In this document: one piece after another, positions 1-11,229 of the stretch
How the letters are laid out: the number at the start of each line of letters is the position of its first letter
How positions within the stretch are numbered: position 1 is the stretch's first letter
Source: Microvelia longipes
Taxonomy: Eukaryota; Arthropoda; Insecta; Hemiptera; Veliidae
DNA length: 64,000 nt
Assembly: GCA_018340805.1 (NCBI GenBank)
Contig: JACMZG010001863.1
Coordinates: 22,826,548 to 22,890,547 of the forward strand
Direction of reading: 5' to 3'
The notes under the pieces: generated by a model
Seen by the model: only the letters and a program-made list of their open reading frames with translations
Told to the model about the DNA's origin: nothing
Databases searched by the model: none
Made by a program: the position numbers and the translations under genes

Positions 1-60
1 CCCTCCTCGGGCCTTTTTGGCTCAGTCTGCCACTGCCTACTAGTACTACTACTCATTCTT
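1..60 (+). repeat. Possible 3' end of a non-LTR element cut by the window edge
   Basis: The first 35 bases are GC-rich (CCTCCTCGGGCC...) and unlike the AT-rich DNA that follows. They run straight into a short TACTAGTACTACTACT stretch. A GC-rich 3' end followed by a short trinucleotide tail is how many insect non-LTR retrotransposons finish, so this may be the last bases of one on the + strand. Only the edge is visible and no coding sequence supports it. Confidence 0.22.
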
Positions 61-526
61 ATTCCTGCTACTATGACTATACTTGATTGATATCTATTAC
101 AAGTATTATTTAAAAATAATAATTCTTATTCCTACACTTACAATGTCACTACATTGTGTTGTGATGTCTAGAAATCTTATTAACTAAATTAAATATACTA
201 AAACTAAATAAAACAAAATTTTATCTTAAATATAAAAGGTACTTGGCTGCAGGGTCTGAGACAGAGACGCTACAGAGTTAAGACTTTTGAAGATGCTTAA
301 CCACTACACTGAATTGTTGATGTGTAAGTTGAGTAATAGTTTCTGGAAGGTGGTTAAATTATTTACGGGCCATGTACAGTAATGAATGGTTAGTCAAAGT
401 TAGTTGATGAGCAGGATAATCCATTATTAGTGTGTTAAGTTCTTAAGTGGGTCCATTGTGCCAGAATTTCTAAAATAAAAACAAGCTAATGTTATTTTAT
501 TTAACATAGAAATTTGATTATTTCAG
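61..526 (+). other. Intron upstream of the 527-715 exon
   Basis: No open frame of note is seen here. The stretch ends in a plausible acceptor, TTATTTCAG at 518-526, directly before the coding exon. I read it as the 3' part of the gene's last intron. The 5' end of the intron lies outside the window or cannot be placed. Confidence 0.5.
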
Positions 527-715
527 GCAAGTTGGCTGTGGCAATCAAGTGAACTTATGATACGTATTAAACGTGCTGAACTCAAACAAAAATATATGAG
601 CCGTTCCGAGAGTAAAACAAGCAATATATCCTATGATTCACAATCCGATGATAGTCCACCGACAGAACTCACCAGGTCAACAGTTTCACATTCAAACAAG
701 CTTAAAGGGGAATAA
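527..715 (+). CDS. Last coding exon of an unrecognised gene (62 residues visible)
   Basis: This exon follows a clean acceptor (TTATTTCAG). It reads open for 62 codons in one frame to a TAA at 713-715, while the other two frames stop within about 35 bases. The peptide begins ASWLWQSSELMIRI, passes through a basic segment (KRAELKQKYMSR) and ends in a serine, threonine and aspartate-rich tail (SYDSQSDDSPPTEL). Base composition is clearly less AT-rich than the flanks, which supports coding. It looks like a hydrophilic C-terminal tail, perhaps cytoplasmic, but I do not recognise the family. The upstream exons lie outside the window. An AATAAA hexamer overlaps the stop codon (711-716) and another lies at 789-794, so the 3' UTR could be short. 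Confidence 0.6.
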   Translation, partial: ASWLWQSSELMIRIKRAELKQKYMSRSESKTSNISYDSQSDDSPPTELTRSTVSHSNKLKGE

Positions 716-3700
716 AATACTAATAAATCATCTATCCAACATTAAAAAAAATTATTTTTAATTACAGTGTGGTATATTTTTTACTAAAAATAAATCATTT
801 ATGTTAAATAAGTTTATTGCTAGTAGAAATTGCAAGTTTCCTTTCTTTACATTCTTGCTCAGAAACTGTAATATAAAAGACGTTACTATTTTATTAAACT
901 GAATGAATATAAAACAGATTTTTTGATATAAAAGCCAGATTATATCATTTTCATGATGAATGTTTTTTTTAATTAAATACCAAAAATTAATATTTTATTT
1001 TGTATCGAATTAATTATTATTTAAAGTGTTTGCATGTAATCCATCTGGGTACGTAGAGAATTCTTCAACATATCTTAACATTTTTTAAGATGAATAATAT
1101 TTTTATTTACAAACATTTCTCTTTTGTTAGTAATCGAATTTATAGTTTTACACGAATAACTTATACAAAACTTCAGTTTTTTAGCTACATAAATGGTGTT
1201 GTAGAAAGAATATCTGAGAGAAAGAATTGATTTGTTGTAAATGTAATGAAAATACATAAAAATAAACTCATTGAGTATAATTTTAATGCCAAATATTGCC
1301 AAAGTCAGAATAGTCTGGTGTACTAATGTAATAATTTATAAATTTGAGTATTTTCTTCATTATTACGCTGAAAACCAAATTTCTATGACAAACTGATTAT
1401 TCAAAGAAACACTGGCATGTCTTTGACATTTTTTTTATTGATGATCCAAAATTTGATCGTGTAAAATGTGACATTTTATCTTATATTTCATTTTTAAAAT
1501 TGTCCTATGTAATGACAACCTCATTTTATTTGTTAGATATTCTGTGCAGGCCTATTTTTATATATGTTTATTTGATTTAAAAGTAGTATTTTTTTAAATT
1601 AAATATTATTTTAAATATATCTTCTACTTTTAATAATAATGCAATATTATTATTAAAATTTATTTCTATTGATTTTGTCATGAACACTTAATGTCACTAT
1701 AGAGTTGTATGTTTCTTTTAATCTGGGGCTGAATTTATGGAACTTTATTTACTTATTAATATATTTGTGAAATAAGTTAGTTGTCTTTATGAGCTATTTA
1801 AGCACCCTTTAGGATGATAAAAAGACTTAAAAGTAAATTAAAAGCTTTGAGGTGGTGGTATTTTAATCGTTTACTGGAGTAATTTTTTTTTATTTATATG
1901 GACGCATTATTTTTTACTAGTATGTGCTCATTATTATAAAACTGAGCTCTAATTTTTAAATTAAAGGATCTGAAGCTTAAAATGAGTAAAATAGATTTAT
2001 TTGTTTATTTGAATGAATTGTGTAAATTACAATATTACTGGATTTGTTTTCCCTCTAAACTATGTTACATTTTCAGTTATGTTTAGGAGTAGTTTACAGT
2101 AAAAAATAATGGATCTTTCTGGGATGAAAAATGCACTTCCACGCAGATAGGTGCAATATTGACGCAGAAAAAAATTGTCTTACCTGTCTGAACACTGTTA
2201 TAACAATAACTTATATTTACTTTGCCTAAGGGCAAATGTATTCAGCAAAGTATCCAATTTAAGTGGTGGAGAGGATTGTGCCGCGTAGAGACTGTTACAT
2301 GTGGGTTTCACGGGAGATATCACTATATCCATACAAAGATATGTTATAAAATACAACATTTTTCCATGAATATAGTTGAATCTTTTATTAAAAAGTGACA
2401 GCTATAACTATCTCTAAGCGAAAGTATGTTTAAAATTTGTACATGTATCTGGGCAATTAAAAATGCCATAAAATATGTTATACCAAAAAAAAAATCCAAA
2501 TTTGACACAGTTTGTATTGGGTTATACTTTTTTAATGTCTAGGTTTAAGATCTAATAAGTAAGATAATGTCTAATTTATATTTTCCAAAAAAATATATAT
2601 TTGTGATATCATACTTAAAATAATTGTACAAACTTAAAATTCGCTTTTCACTAAACTATGTTTTTTGTGATGTAACCCTATAACTATGTGTGTAGCGAAA
2701 TAGTCAATACTCAAGAGCAGGGTTTAAATCCTGAAGTCTGAATCTAATTAAATTTCACAATACTTTATCTATTTCAGTAAACTATGCATGTATCTGCTAT
2801 TGCACTTATTTTTTATTAGATTTATAGAATTTCTAAGATTTTCTCAAAAATTGATGAAGCAGTAATTGCCGTTGCAAATTGAAACAGGCAAATTCGGCAT
2901 GAAATTTAAAAAATAATATTTTTTGATACAGGAATGACTGAAGCCAGTTTTTCTCCAATTTCTCTAATTTTCTATCAATGAAAGTCAGCTTCATTGGGTT
3001 CATTATGTATGAACTCAAAAAACATCTTTAGTTCGTAAACAATTGTCTGGTCTTGGTGTTTTGTCTTATTTTTCTTAATTAAATTACTGTAAAAAGTAAT
3101 AGTTCAGTGTAATTTTAAATCTTACTAAATGACTGTAAAAAGGGATTGTTCAGTGTTATTGTAAACCTAACTAAATTACTGTAACAAATAATTGTTCAGT
3201 GTAATTGTAAATCTATGAAGCCTCTAATTTATGATATGTTGTGATAAGCAACTTCTTGTGCTTATTATATCTAAAAAAACAGTAGATGGCATAAGTATTA
3301 ACAGATTGACTAATATAATGAACATGTAAACATTGGAATCCAAAATGTGCAAAAATTGAAAAAAGTAGTATTAGTTGTACTTAGTGGAATTGTCAGTAAT
3401 TATTGAATACCACAACCAATTTTATTTTTAGTTTATGTTTTCTTATATTTTATGATTTACATCATTGAAAACCCAAATGAAGTAATTAATGATTTGATTA
3501 AAATCTTGTGCTCTGTGGCATAAGATCTGTGAGTCAGTTTTTACTGTTAGAACTTCAGTAAAGATATGATACTTAAAATCTTAGTAAAGTTAAATAATTT
3601 TACTTCAACTTTTTGATCTTATTATTTTTAGTACAAATAATTAAGTTTTGTGTTTTTGATGTTAAAATCGTTTAGAAGTCAAAGGATTTTAGTGGTTAAT

Positions 3701-5235
3701 ATAAATGTAATTTTTCTTAAAGGCTGATCAAGAAGTTATAACACTTTTATTCACACTTGATTATATCAAAGTACACACTGTTTAGTTATTGTATTTTCGT
3801 TATTGCCCGTTGAATAGAGGAATAGAATCAACAAGTGACTTAAATCACATACTTCATGTTGAAATACTACATTCGATTGTCCAAAGAAAAAAATGTTGGC
3901 CTCTAGGACTACTCTAGCGACTATTTAAATTGTAGAGGAGGTTATGAAAATTCATCTTGCCTGACATTGGGAACAGTTCACTTGCTATTCTATTCCACTC
4001 TAGTCTATTGTCTAAATTCATTATTAACTTTGACAGATGTGCAAGTGAAAATGAAAATAATGTTGGAAAAATTGTAAAATTTCCACAAACAATAACTATT
4101 TAAACAACACCAATGCACTAATGAAATTTTGTAACTTCTCCATCAGCTTTTAATTTTCTATTGTGTTTGTTAAATAAAATTTAATACTTTGGTGTAGATT
4201 TATATTCAAATTTTGTTTTATGTTGAGAGTTTTCATGCAAATTTAAGTTTTGTATATTCTCACTATTTTTACTTGTTTATGTTGTTTGTTGTTTTAATGT
4301 TTGTTTTTTTATTATTGGATGACTTAATTGAAAAATGAGCTTTTCTCTGACTGTTGCTTATTTGCTTATAATTCGCTTATAACTATTTCTATTTTATTTC
4401 ATATTCTTACTATAAAGTGTAAGTAAAATTTCATCATAGAAAAGATTATTAATAGTCACATGAAAATAACATTGCCTATTTGCTTCAGTTAAATTCTTTT
4501 CATATTTTCTTTTATCACTGGCTATGATGATTTTTTGGTTGTAAGAAAGAAGTTACGTTTTATTTACTTTAATAACTTAATTTCTGTATACATTTTAATT
4601 AGGTGTTATTGCACTTTGAAATTTAGGAAGTTGTGATCTCTTAAAACCTTTGAAAATTTTGCCTGTAATATTTTATAAACTTTAACTTTTTTAAACGGTT
4701 ATTTTGACTATGTGAAATACAGAGTGAAAATACACTCAAATCAGGGAAAGGCTCTTTATATAATAATAATCAAGTTAGGTTAAATATTTAATGGTTAATG
4801 ATCTGTACATTTTAAATTTATTAAACTAAGTCAAAGTAGAAAGCAATAATGTTTGTAAGTGTCTGCAATATTTTTTTTTAACTGCAAACCTAAGAAATAT
4901 ATTTTCTGTATATTTGCTAAGTAATGCAAATGAGCTGCATACTTTTTGTAACATATTATTTTTTTTTTACTTTTTTTATTTATGTTTTAATTTTGCTTAG
5001 AAAATAATAAACAAAAGATTGTAACTTATTATAATCTTTGATTAAACTAATATAAAATCTATGTTATGTATGAAATGCAACTAAAACAATAATATCTGTG
5101 TTACCACAATGTTAAATAATTATTAAATAAAATGTTAAAGACTGAAAGTTGGATGTTTTCTTTATTAACTTTCCCCGCATCTTTCTAAAAAACTTTAATC
5201 ATTCCTCCCCCCACCTATTCTCTTCTCCACTACTT
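716..5235. other. 3' UTR and gene-free AT-rich stretch
   Basis: About 4.5 kb of AT-rich DNA with frequent stops in all frames. Apart from the 46 bp tandem repeat at 3081-3218 I see no gene, RNA gene or element. The beginning must include the 3' UTR of the gene ending at 715. How far that UTR runs cannot be told, because AATAAA hexamers are common by chance in this composition. Confidence 0.5.
3081..3218. repeat. Tandem repeat, 3 copies of 46 bp
   Basis: Three head-to-tail copies start at 3081, 3127 and 3173. Each begins AAATTACTGTAA or AAATGACTGTAA, contains GTTCAGTGT in the middle and ends with TAAATCT or TAAACCT. The copies differ at several positions each and have the same length. No open frame runs through them. 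Confidence 0.85.
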
Positions 5236-6391
5236 CAATACCGACAGGCTTTTCCTGCAAATTTACAGGGTCCATGAATTCAGCACCAACTACTGCTTTA
5301 GAAGTCATGCTGAGCCTTCCGCTTCTTGATCTTGTTATAAAGAGTGAGGCTAGGTTACTGTGACTGCAGAACAGTGGGAACTGGAGAGATCCCTACTATT
5401 AGAGGTCACTCCAAATAATGAATGTAATTCAGAGTCCCATACTATCTATGAACTCTGATTACACGACCACCCACTACTCCTATGAAAAACCCTTCACACT
5501 CAGTTGAGATAGTTTCAATGGGGAATCACCCTCAATCCTCTGGTGACTGTATGGTATACAGATGGATCTAAGATGGACTGTGGCTCTGGGAGTGGCATAT
5601 ATGAGGCTCATGCTAATCTAAAAACCTCATTCCTTTAGGAAAATATGCAATAGTGTTTCAGGCAGAAATATTTGCTATAAATGCCTGTCTAATTATAAAT
5701 ATTAAAAAGAATCCTAATCAGACTTCTGTTAAATTTTTACTGACACCCAAGGTGCCATTAAAACTCTTGGTTTATACAAAGTCAACTCTAAGCTTGTCTG
5801 ATAGTACTTACAAAACCTTCTGACCTTATTACTCAAACAATGATGTAGCAATCAGATGGGTGCCTGGCCAATTGAAGGTAATGAGCAAGCAGACATCTAT
5901 ATATATATAAAACTATAGCCAAAGTGTAATTAAAGATTGGCTCCTAACCAATCACCTGCACCATTGGAACAAATCCTCTGGCACGAGGCCCAGCAAACGT
6001 ATGTAAAAGGTAACTGAGGATCTCCTCAGTCTAAGCAGAAGGGACCTTAAAAACAGTAATTGGACTATTGACTGATCACTGTCACCTCTGAAAACACTTC
6101 CATACCATTGGTTATCTTAAAGATAACCAGTGTGTAGGCTTTGTGAATCGGAAACCGAAACTGCCTCTCACATACTTCTGAGATGTGAAGCCCTAGCCTT
6201 TCAAAAAGTTCTCCAACTCTGGTAGCAGCACTCTCACCAAGTTTGACTCTACCAATGAATCACTGGTCAAAAGATCCCAGATCTAGTCCGGGGAAAGGAC
6301 CAATGAGGGGATGTACAATAGACTTCCAGTCGCAGTGAAAATGGGGTCTATCCTCAACTCCAACCCCAATTATTATTATTAATAATAATAA
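5236..6391 (+). mobile_element. Decayed 3' end of an RNase H-bearing non-LTR retrotransposon (I/R1-like)
   Basis: Conceptual translation with frameshifts and stops gives the familiar C-terminal order of these elements. First comes the post-RT segment APTTALEVMLSLPLLDLVIK (from about 5283). An RNase H start follows, YTDGSKMDCGSGSGIY (from 5555), and then IRWVPGQL near 5852, which matches the usual 'WVPGHSGI' motif. A zinc knuckle CRLCESETETASH..LLRC lies near 6133 (C-x2-C-x8-H-x4-C). The element ends in an ATTATTATTAATAATAATAATG tract at about 6368-6391. Several in-frame stops show that it is dead. The RT core, endonuclease and ORF1 are missing, as in a typical 5'-truncated insertion. Its fragments overlap no host exon. 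Placement in the I or R1 group is inference from RNase H plus knuckle. Confidence 0.8.
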
Positions 6392-6529
6392 TGAATCACT
6401 GATGATGCATTAGTTGATAATAATGGAAACTTCACAAATTTTACTAAAGTTATCACATATAATTATGTAGTTTTTATTGTTGAAATAAAATAAATCCATG
6501 GCCTTTCTGGAATTGTTTATCTATTGGAT
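6390..6529. repeat. Direct repeat, copy 1
   Basis: This segment starts near ATCACTGATGATG and ends with AATAAATCCATGGCC..CTGGAATT..TATCTATTG. A diverged copy follows at 6727-6890 in the same orientation, about 345 bp downstream. The AAATAAATCCATG block and the end are the best matched parts. Its function and family are unknown. Confidence 0.6.
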
Positions 6530-6726
6530 ATGGTGTTCGACCAATCCATTAAATTTAGAATATTCTGGGGTTGATGGATTTAACTTTATGCTGTACATAC
6601 TAGCATACTGCCTAAGTTCTGCAGAAACAAAGAAATCCTATTAAAAAAAGCTAAAGGTTTTCACAAACAAGGGATCACAAACATTTCAGTAGGATAACTA
6701 AATCTTGCAAATACTGAACACAGACT

Positions 6727-6890
6727 TTTGATCACTGATGATTGCATTAACTGATACTAAACTTAATAAATTAAACTAAATTTAAGTAAACTTAAAGTAA
6801 ACTTGCATAAATTATCTATATTATGTAGTTTTCATTTGTGAATAAAATAAATCCATGACCTTCCTGGAATTTTTATCTATTGAAGGTTCA
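6727..6890. repeat. Direct repeat, copy 2
   Basis: This is the second copy of the segment at 6390-6529. It has the same order of blocks: ATCACTGATGATTGCATTA, TTATGTAGTTTT, then AATAAATCCATGACC..CTGGAATT..TATCTATTG. It is slightly longer because of an insertion of AT-rich sequence in the middle. The two could be parts of a longer tandem duplication. Confidence 0.6.
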
Positions 6891-7539
6891 GGTTGATTAG
6901 CTCTTTGATATTTTGACAAATATTACAGCCCTTTATCAGCTCTCATATTATTGCTCATTCCTGGCCAAAATACCAAGTTGTTTGGCTCTGTTTTTACATG
7001 CAACTGTGCCTCTATGCAGTTCATGTATTTTAGATAGTATCTCAGCTCCACACAAAGTAACTATCAGTGTAGTGTAACTATTCTTTATAAGGCCAATATT
7101 GCACTTATGCAACAGGTAAGTTTATGTTATGGCTATCCAGTTAAAATAGTTTCTTTAAGCAATACTAAATTATCATCTACTGCAATTTTATTAAAGAATG
7201 CCTGTAATGATTATGATTGATGCCTGCAATGACATCAATACCGGACTATAACCTACTAGAAAAAAATTGATTCAATTTATAAAAATTTGTCTAAATGAAT
7301 CACCTATACATTTTATCAGCTTGGTCACTTGTCACACATATTTTGTGTCTTTCCTTTAAATGATTGCCTTAGGTTATTAAGGTCCATCTTTTGTTACATT
7401 ATTTTCATTTTTTGATTTTTGGTTGACAACCAGGTGAAATTTCTGCCCCATATCGCCTATGTACTTTCGTACCAACTTTTTTTATAAGTAGGAACCAAAA
7501 AAACTATTGCCCTAGTCAGCTTATTTACATGGGTACCAA

Positions 7540-10315
7540 TCTTCAACATAAAGTGAAGGAAATGAAAAGAAACGACTTTGAGAGACAGTCAAGTTGAGAA
7601 AGCTGATTCAGCCACTCATAGGAAGGATATAAAACTAAAAAATAACAAGCCAAGAGTTATGCTGTTGGATGATAGCATCTAAGAATATGGCAACCATTCT
7701 TATGAGCCTACTTTCATACATTTTGAAGTAACATATTTCTTCAAACCATCATTTGATGGTTGATTGTATTGAAGAAATAAATCAACTCAACTAACAGCTG
7801 ACTACTCAAAAGAAGACTATGTCATCATTTTAGGAGGAACTAACAACTTCAATCAACCTTTAGCTACTAATCTGACGTTAAAGCAAGCCTTTAAAAAAAT
7901 TCTAAATTGTAAGCACACCAATGTTGTAGTTGAAATACTTCTTAGATATGACTTGGGAGAAAAACGAATAGGGAAATGAATAATGCAAATAATATTTTCT
8001 TTAAAAAATTAATTGGGAAAAAATATAGGAATTGTACATATAAATAATTTTTAAATAGATTTGATTACTCTCGGCATGGTTTACACTTAAATGAATCTGT
8101 AAGTTAAAAATTGCTAAAGTATGGGCTAATATTAGAAAGTCCGGGAAGCATTTTCATTGTGTGGAAAATAAATCATTAGAGGGACAAATAATTGACAAAA
8201 ATAATTTTTATGCTGAGCAATTTTGACAGAGACATACAAATGTCTAACAATGTTAAAAAACAACTTATTAATGATAAGGATGTTAATAATATAATGGACG
8301 AAAAGAAATACTTAAATATTTTATGTCAGAATGTCAGGGCTTAAAAACAAAACAGAAATTTGAAGTGCAGCATGTGAAGTTTATAAGTGGGATGTGTTAT
8401 GCTTAACTGAACACTGATGAAGGAAAGTGAACTCACTGCAAATTAGGGGATACAAACCTGTATCTTACTACTGTAGAACTAAGCATATTAGAGGAGGGTA
8501 CGGTATATGGTTAAACAAGATAGTTTTAAAAGTTTTATATAGTTTAAAAAGAGGGATGATATAGAAAAAATAAGCATAGAATTTACTATTGAGTGCTCTG
8601 CGATAGAAATAAAGTATAAACTAGGTAAAAAAATATTACCATATAGTATTAAATATTTATAGGTCTGATGCCGGTAGTTTTAAAAAATTTCTTACATCTC
8701 TTGAAAAGCTATTAGATAAGATAGCATGTAATAAGAATAATATCATTTTAACTGGGGATTTAAATATTGACTATGAAGGACAAAAAAGACAAAAAGAGAA
8801 CTGTACGAAATATTTCAAAGAAATAACTTAACTAACACCTGTAGTAAACCGACAAGAATTACTGAAACGACTGCCACTTCCATAGACTATATGGTGACTG
8901 ATAAAGCAAACATTTAATAAATAGTAATGTAAAAATTAGGATTATCTGATCACTGTGCTATATCCACTAAAATTGAAAATAAAAATTTAACAAAAAGTAA
9001 AAGGAAGCAATTTATTGAATGCAGAATAATTACTGACAGAAATCTAGAAAAATTGGTCTATGCTTTAGATAATGAAACATGGATGAAATTAATGAAACTT
9101 CTGCAGATACCTGGAGTGTCAATGAAATGTATGATCGTTTCCATAGTAAATTATAGATATAATAAAACTATATCATGCCTGTGAAGAAATTTCAAATTAA
9201 TAAAGCTAGAAGTAAGAAAGATGTATTGAGTGCAGGTTTGATTGTATGGGGGAAATGCTAAGGTTCTACACGCGGAAAAGAAAATTGACAAGGATATAGT
9301 TCCATATTATAAAAAATATAAAGCTATATATAAGAAACTTATTAAAATAGTCAATAAGGATGTAGTTAGGGAAAAATAGATAACATAGATACAAATAATA
9401 CAAAAGAACTTTGGAAAATAGTAAACGAAAATAATGGTAAAATAGGTAATGACAAAAATATAAAATTCAAATAAAGTTAAATGGAAAAATAATAGGGATA
9501 GCAAAAACAGTAGCTGATGCTTTTAATAACCATTATTTAACTTACCAGGGTTAACCTTGACTCTGTTACAAATCAAGAAATTAATGATTATATTAGTACA
9601 ATAGACAGGGTGGAAAACTCTATTTTCTTAAAAAGCTTACTGAAAGCAAAATTTATAAAATGATAAAAAACTTAAAAAATTCTAACTCTAATGATGTATA
9701 TTACTTAAATAATAAAATAATCAAATATGTAGTAGAGAATATTGTAAGACCTATAACTATAATTGTAATAAAATGTTAAAGGACTTTTTTCCAGAAAAAC
9801 TTAAAGTTTCAAAAGAAAATACTTAGATGCATAGGCAATATACCACCTAGAAAAATCCTGCAAGACATTATTCAGGAAATTTAAAGTGTTAACAATACCA
9901 GCCATATATATACTAAACCAGCTAGTTCAAGTAAAGAAAAACTTTGGCAATTATACAAAAAATGGAGATACGCACCACTATAATACCAGAAATAAAAAGT
10001 TATTAAGAATAAACCAACATAAAACTTCAAAATATAAATTTAGTTCAGATTACTCAGGGTTAGTATTGTACAACTCTTTACCACAAGAAATAAAAGACAT
10101 TGCTGAAATAAAATGTTTTAAATCAAAATGCAAAAGAATTGCTCATCAAAAAACCCATTTATAATTTATCAGAGTTTTTAATTAATAAATAATTACATCA
10201 TGTATTGTTAAGTGTATTCTAATTTATTGATGTATTTTATATATTAGGTAAATATATATGACCTCAAGCTATTGTATATTTATGTATACTTATTGGAAAA
10301 TAAAAATAGTTTTAT
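7540..10315 (+). mobile_element. Decayed CR1/Jockey-like non-LTR retrotransposon with internally deleted RT
   Basis: Three protein blocks are recognisable in order, broken by frameshifts and stops. (1) Around 7650-7850, VMLLDDSI... and DYVIILGGTNNFNQ resemble the SGNH-hydrolase-like domain found in some CR1-group elements. (2) Around 8310-8980, LNILCQNVR, WDVLCLTEH, IILTGDLNIDYEG, SIDYMVTDK and GLSDHCAIS form the apurinic endonuclease, with GDLN and SDH motifs visible. (3) From 9640 the start of the RT domain is seen (KMIKNLKNSNSNDVY, then FFPEKLKVSK near 9790-9812), followed at once by the post-RT tail ILRCIGNIPPRK. Nearly the whole RT core is therefore deleted. The element ends about 10300 in AT-rich DNA. 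No intact ORF remains. Confidence 0.75.
9886..10164 (+). pseudogene. C-terminal post-RT fragment of the CR1/Jockey-like element
   Basis: This 92-codon open stretch corresponds to the region after the reverse transcriptase fingers, palm and thumb in CR1/Jockey-type polyproteins. The key blocks are IPAIYILNQLV, HHYNTRNKK, YNSLPQEIKDI and KCFKSKCKR. The 'YNxLPxxIK' pattern and the basic end are typical. Homologous sequence continues upstream in another frame (CKTLFRKF, about 9858-9881), so the apparent start methionine is not a real start. It is a relic of the transposon, not a host gene. Confidence 0.7.
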
Positions 10316-10329
10316 TTTTATTTATTTAA

Positions 10330-10920
10330 TTTTTTTCCTTTTCTTCCATTCTTTACCCTGTTCTTAACCCCATACAAAAGCCCCAGAGCTTTTCTACATC
10401 CCCTATTATGATGCAAAGAATAGTGATGAATTATTTTAGTAAATATATCGTTAGTGCCAAGTTTTACGTTACCAACGCGAGACCAAGTGTGGTCAGTGCG
10501 ATGGTGGGGGAATTTTTGTCCCCACAATCCCCCTCCACCACTGAACACACTGACCCGAGTGCTCTGAGCGCTCGAGTGTCGCGAATGCACCCATAATATA
10601 CTTGTTAACCAAATGGCTCGCTACAACGTCTAGTTGTGAAAGGTGGGAGTCAGAACCACTGTCTCTACCCCGAACCCTCATTTTCATACCACTTTAATTC
10701 CCCTGATTTCCCAGGTTTTAGGCAACTTAAAGGATTTAAATAAAATTTTAAATCATATCCACAAACCTGCATAAACAACTTGTATATCGTTGTCTTCTTG
10801 ATGATATTGTAATGCTTTTGAGTAGCATTCAAAATCATCCTTTCAGTTACTCCAAGATTCAGCAGGATTGGATCCAGATTTGCAATCGGCGATAGTGGTA
10901 AAGCCATTTCAAAACTCGAA
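10330..10920 (-). other. GC-richer patch with a possible short coding start (10665-10907)
   Basis: This patch stands out by composition: it has CpG-containing words and runs such as GGTGGGGG and GAGCGCTCGAG in an otherwise AT-rich region. On the - strand an 80-codon frame begins at 10907 in a good context (TTGAAATGGC) with MALPLSPIANLDPILLNL. The most protein-like part ends at about 10767, where a GTTTGT follows ATGCAG as a possible donor. Upstream of the start, on the - strand, lies CTTGGTGTCAGGT, which resembles the primer-binding area of some LTR elements. It could be a first exon or the edge of an LTR retrotransposon. I cannot assign it. Confidence 0.25.
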
Positions 10921-11229
10921 ACTCCAAAATAAACAAAACAGCAGAACTGAACTTATGAAATTCTAATTGTAACGTTCAAAACTACTTTTAAGTATTTTAT
11001 ACCTGACACCAAGTTTAGTGGGTACTTTTATTTAGATAAATAATACACTTTTATAAATATACAAATAATAAACTATAACTAAACTATATATATAAATAAA
11101 TATACAAAACACAAGATCACAAATTATATCTATAACCATCATACAAGTGAAACCTTACCAATCGATGTTATCTGTTCTTAAATCAATCATAACAGATATT
11201 AAGGATAGTCAGCTGAAAGATAATTTGTA

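Noticed and set aside
3081..3218. Tandem repeats considered as a CRISPR array
   Set aside because: The units are contiguous with no unique spacers, and the DNA is eukaryotic. No array of repeats and spacers is present anywhere in the window.
10985..11020. LTR primer-binding site (CTTGGTGTCAGG on the - strand)
   Set aside because: No pair of long terminal repeats, gag or pol could be found around it, so it is kept only as a hint for the 10330-10920 patch.
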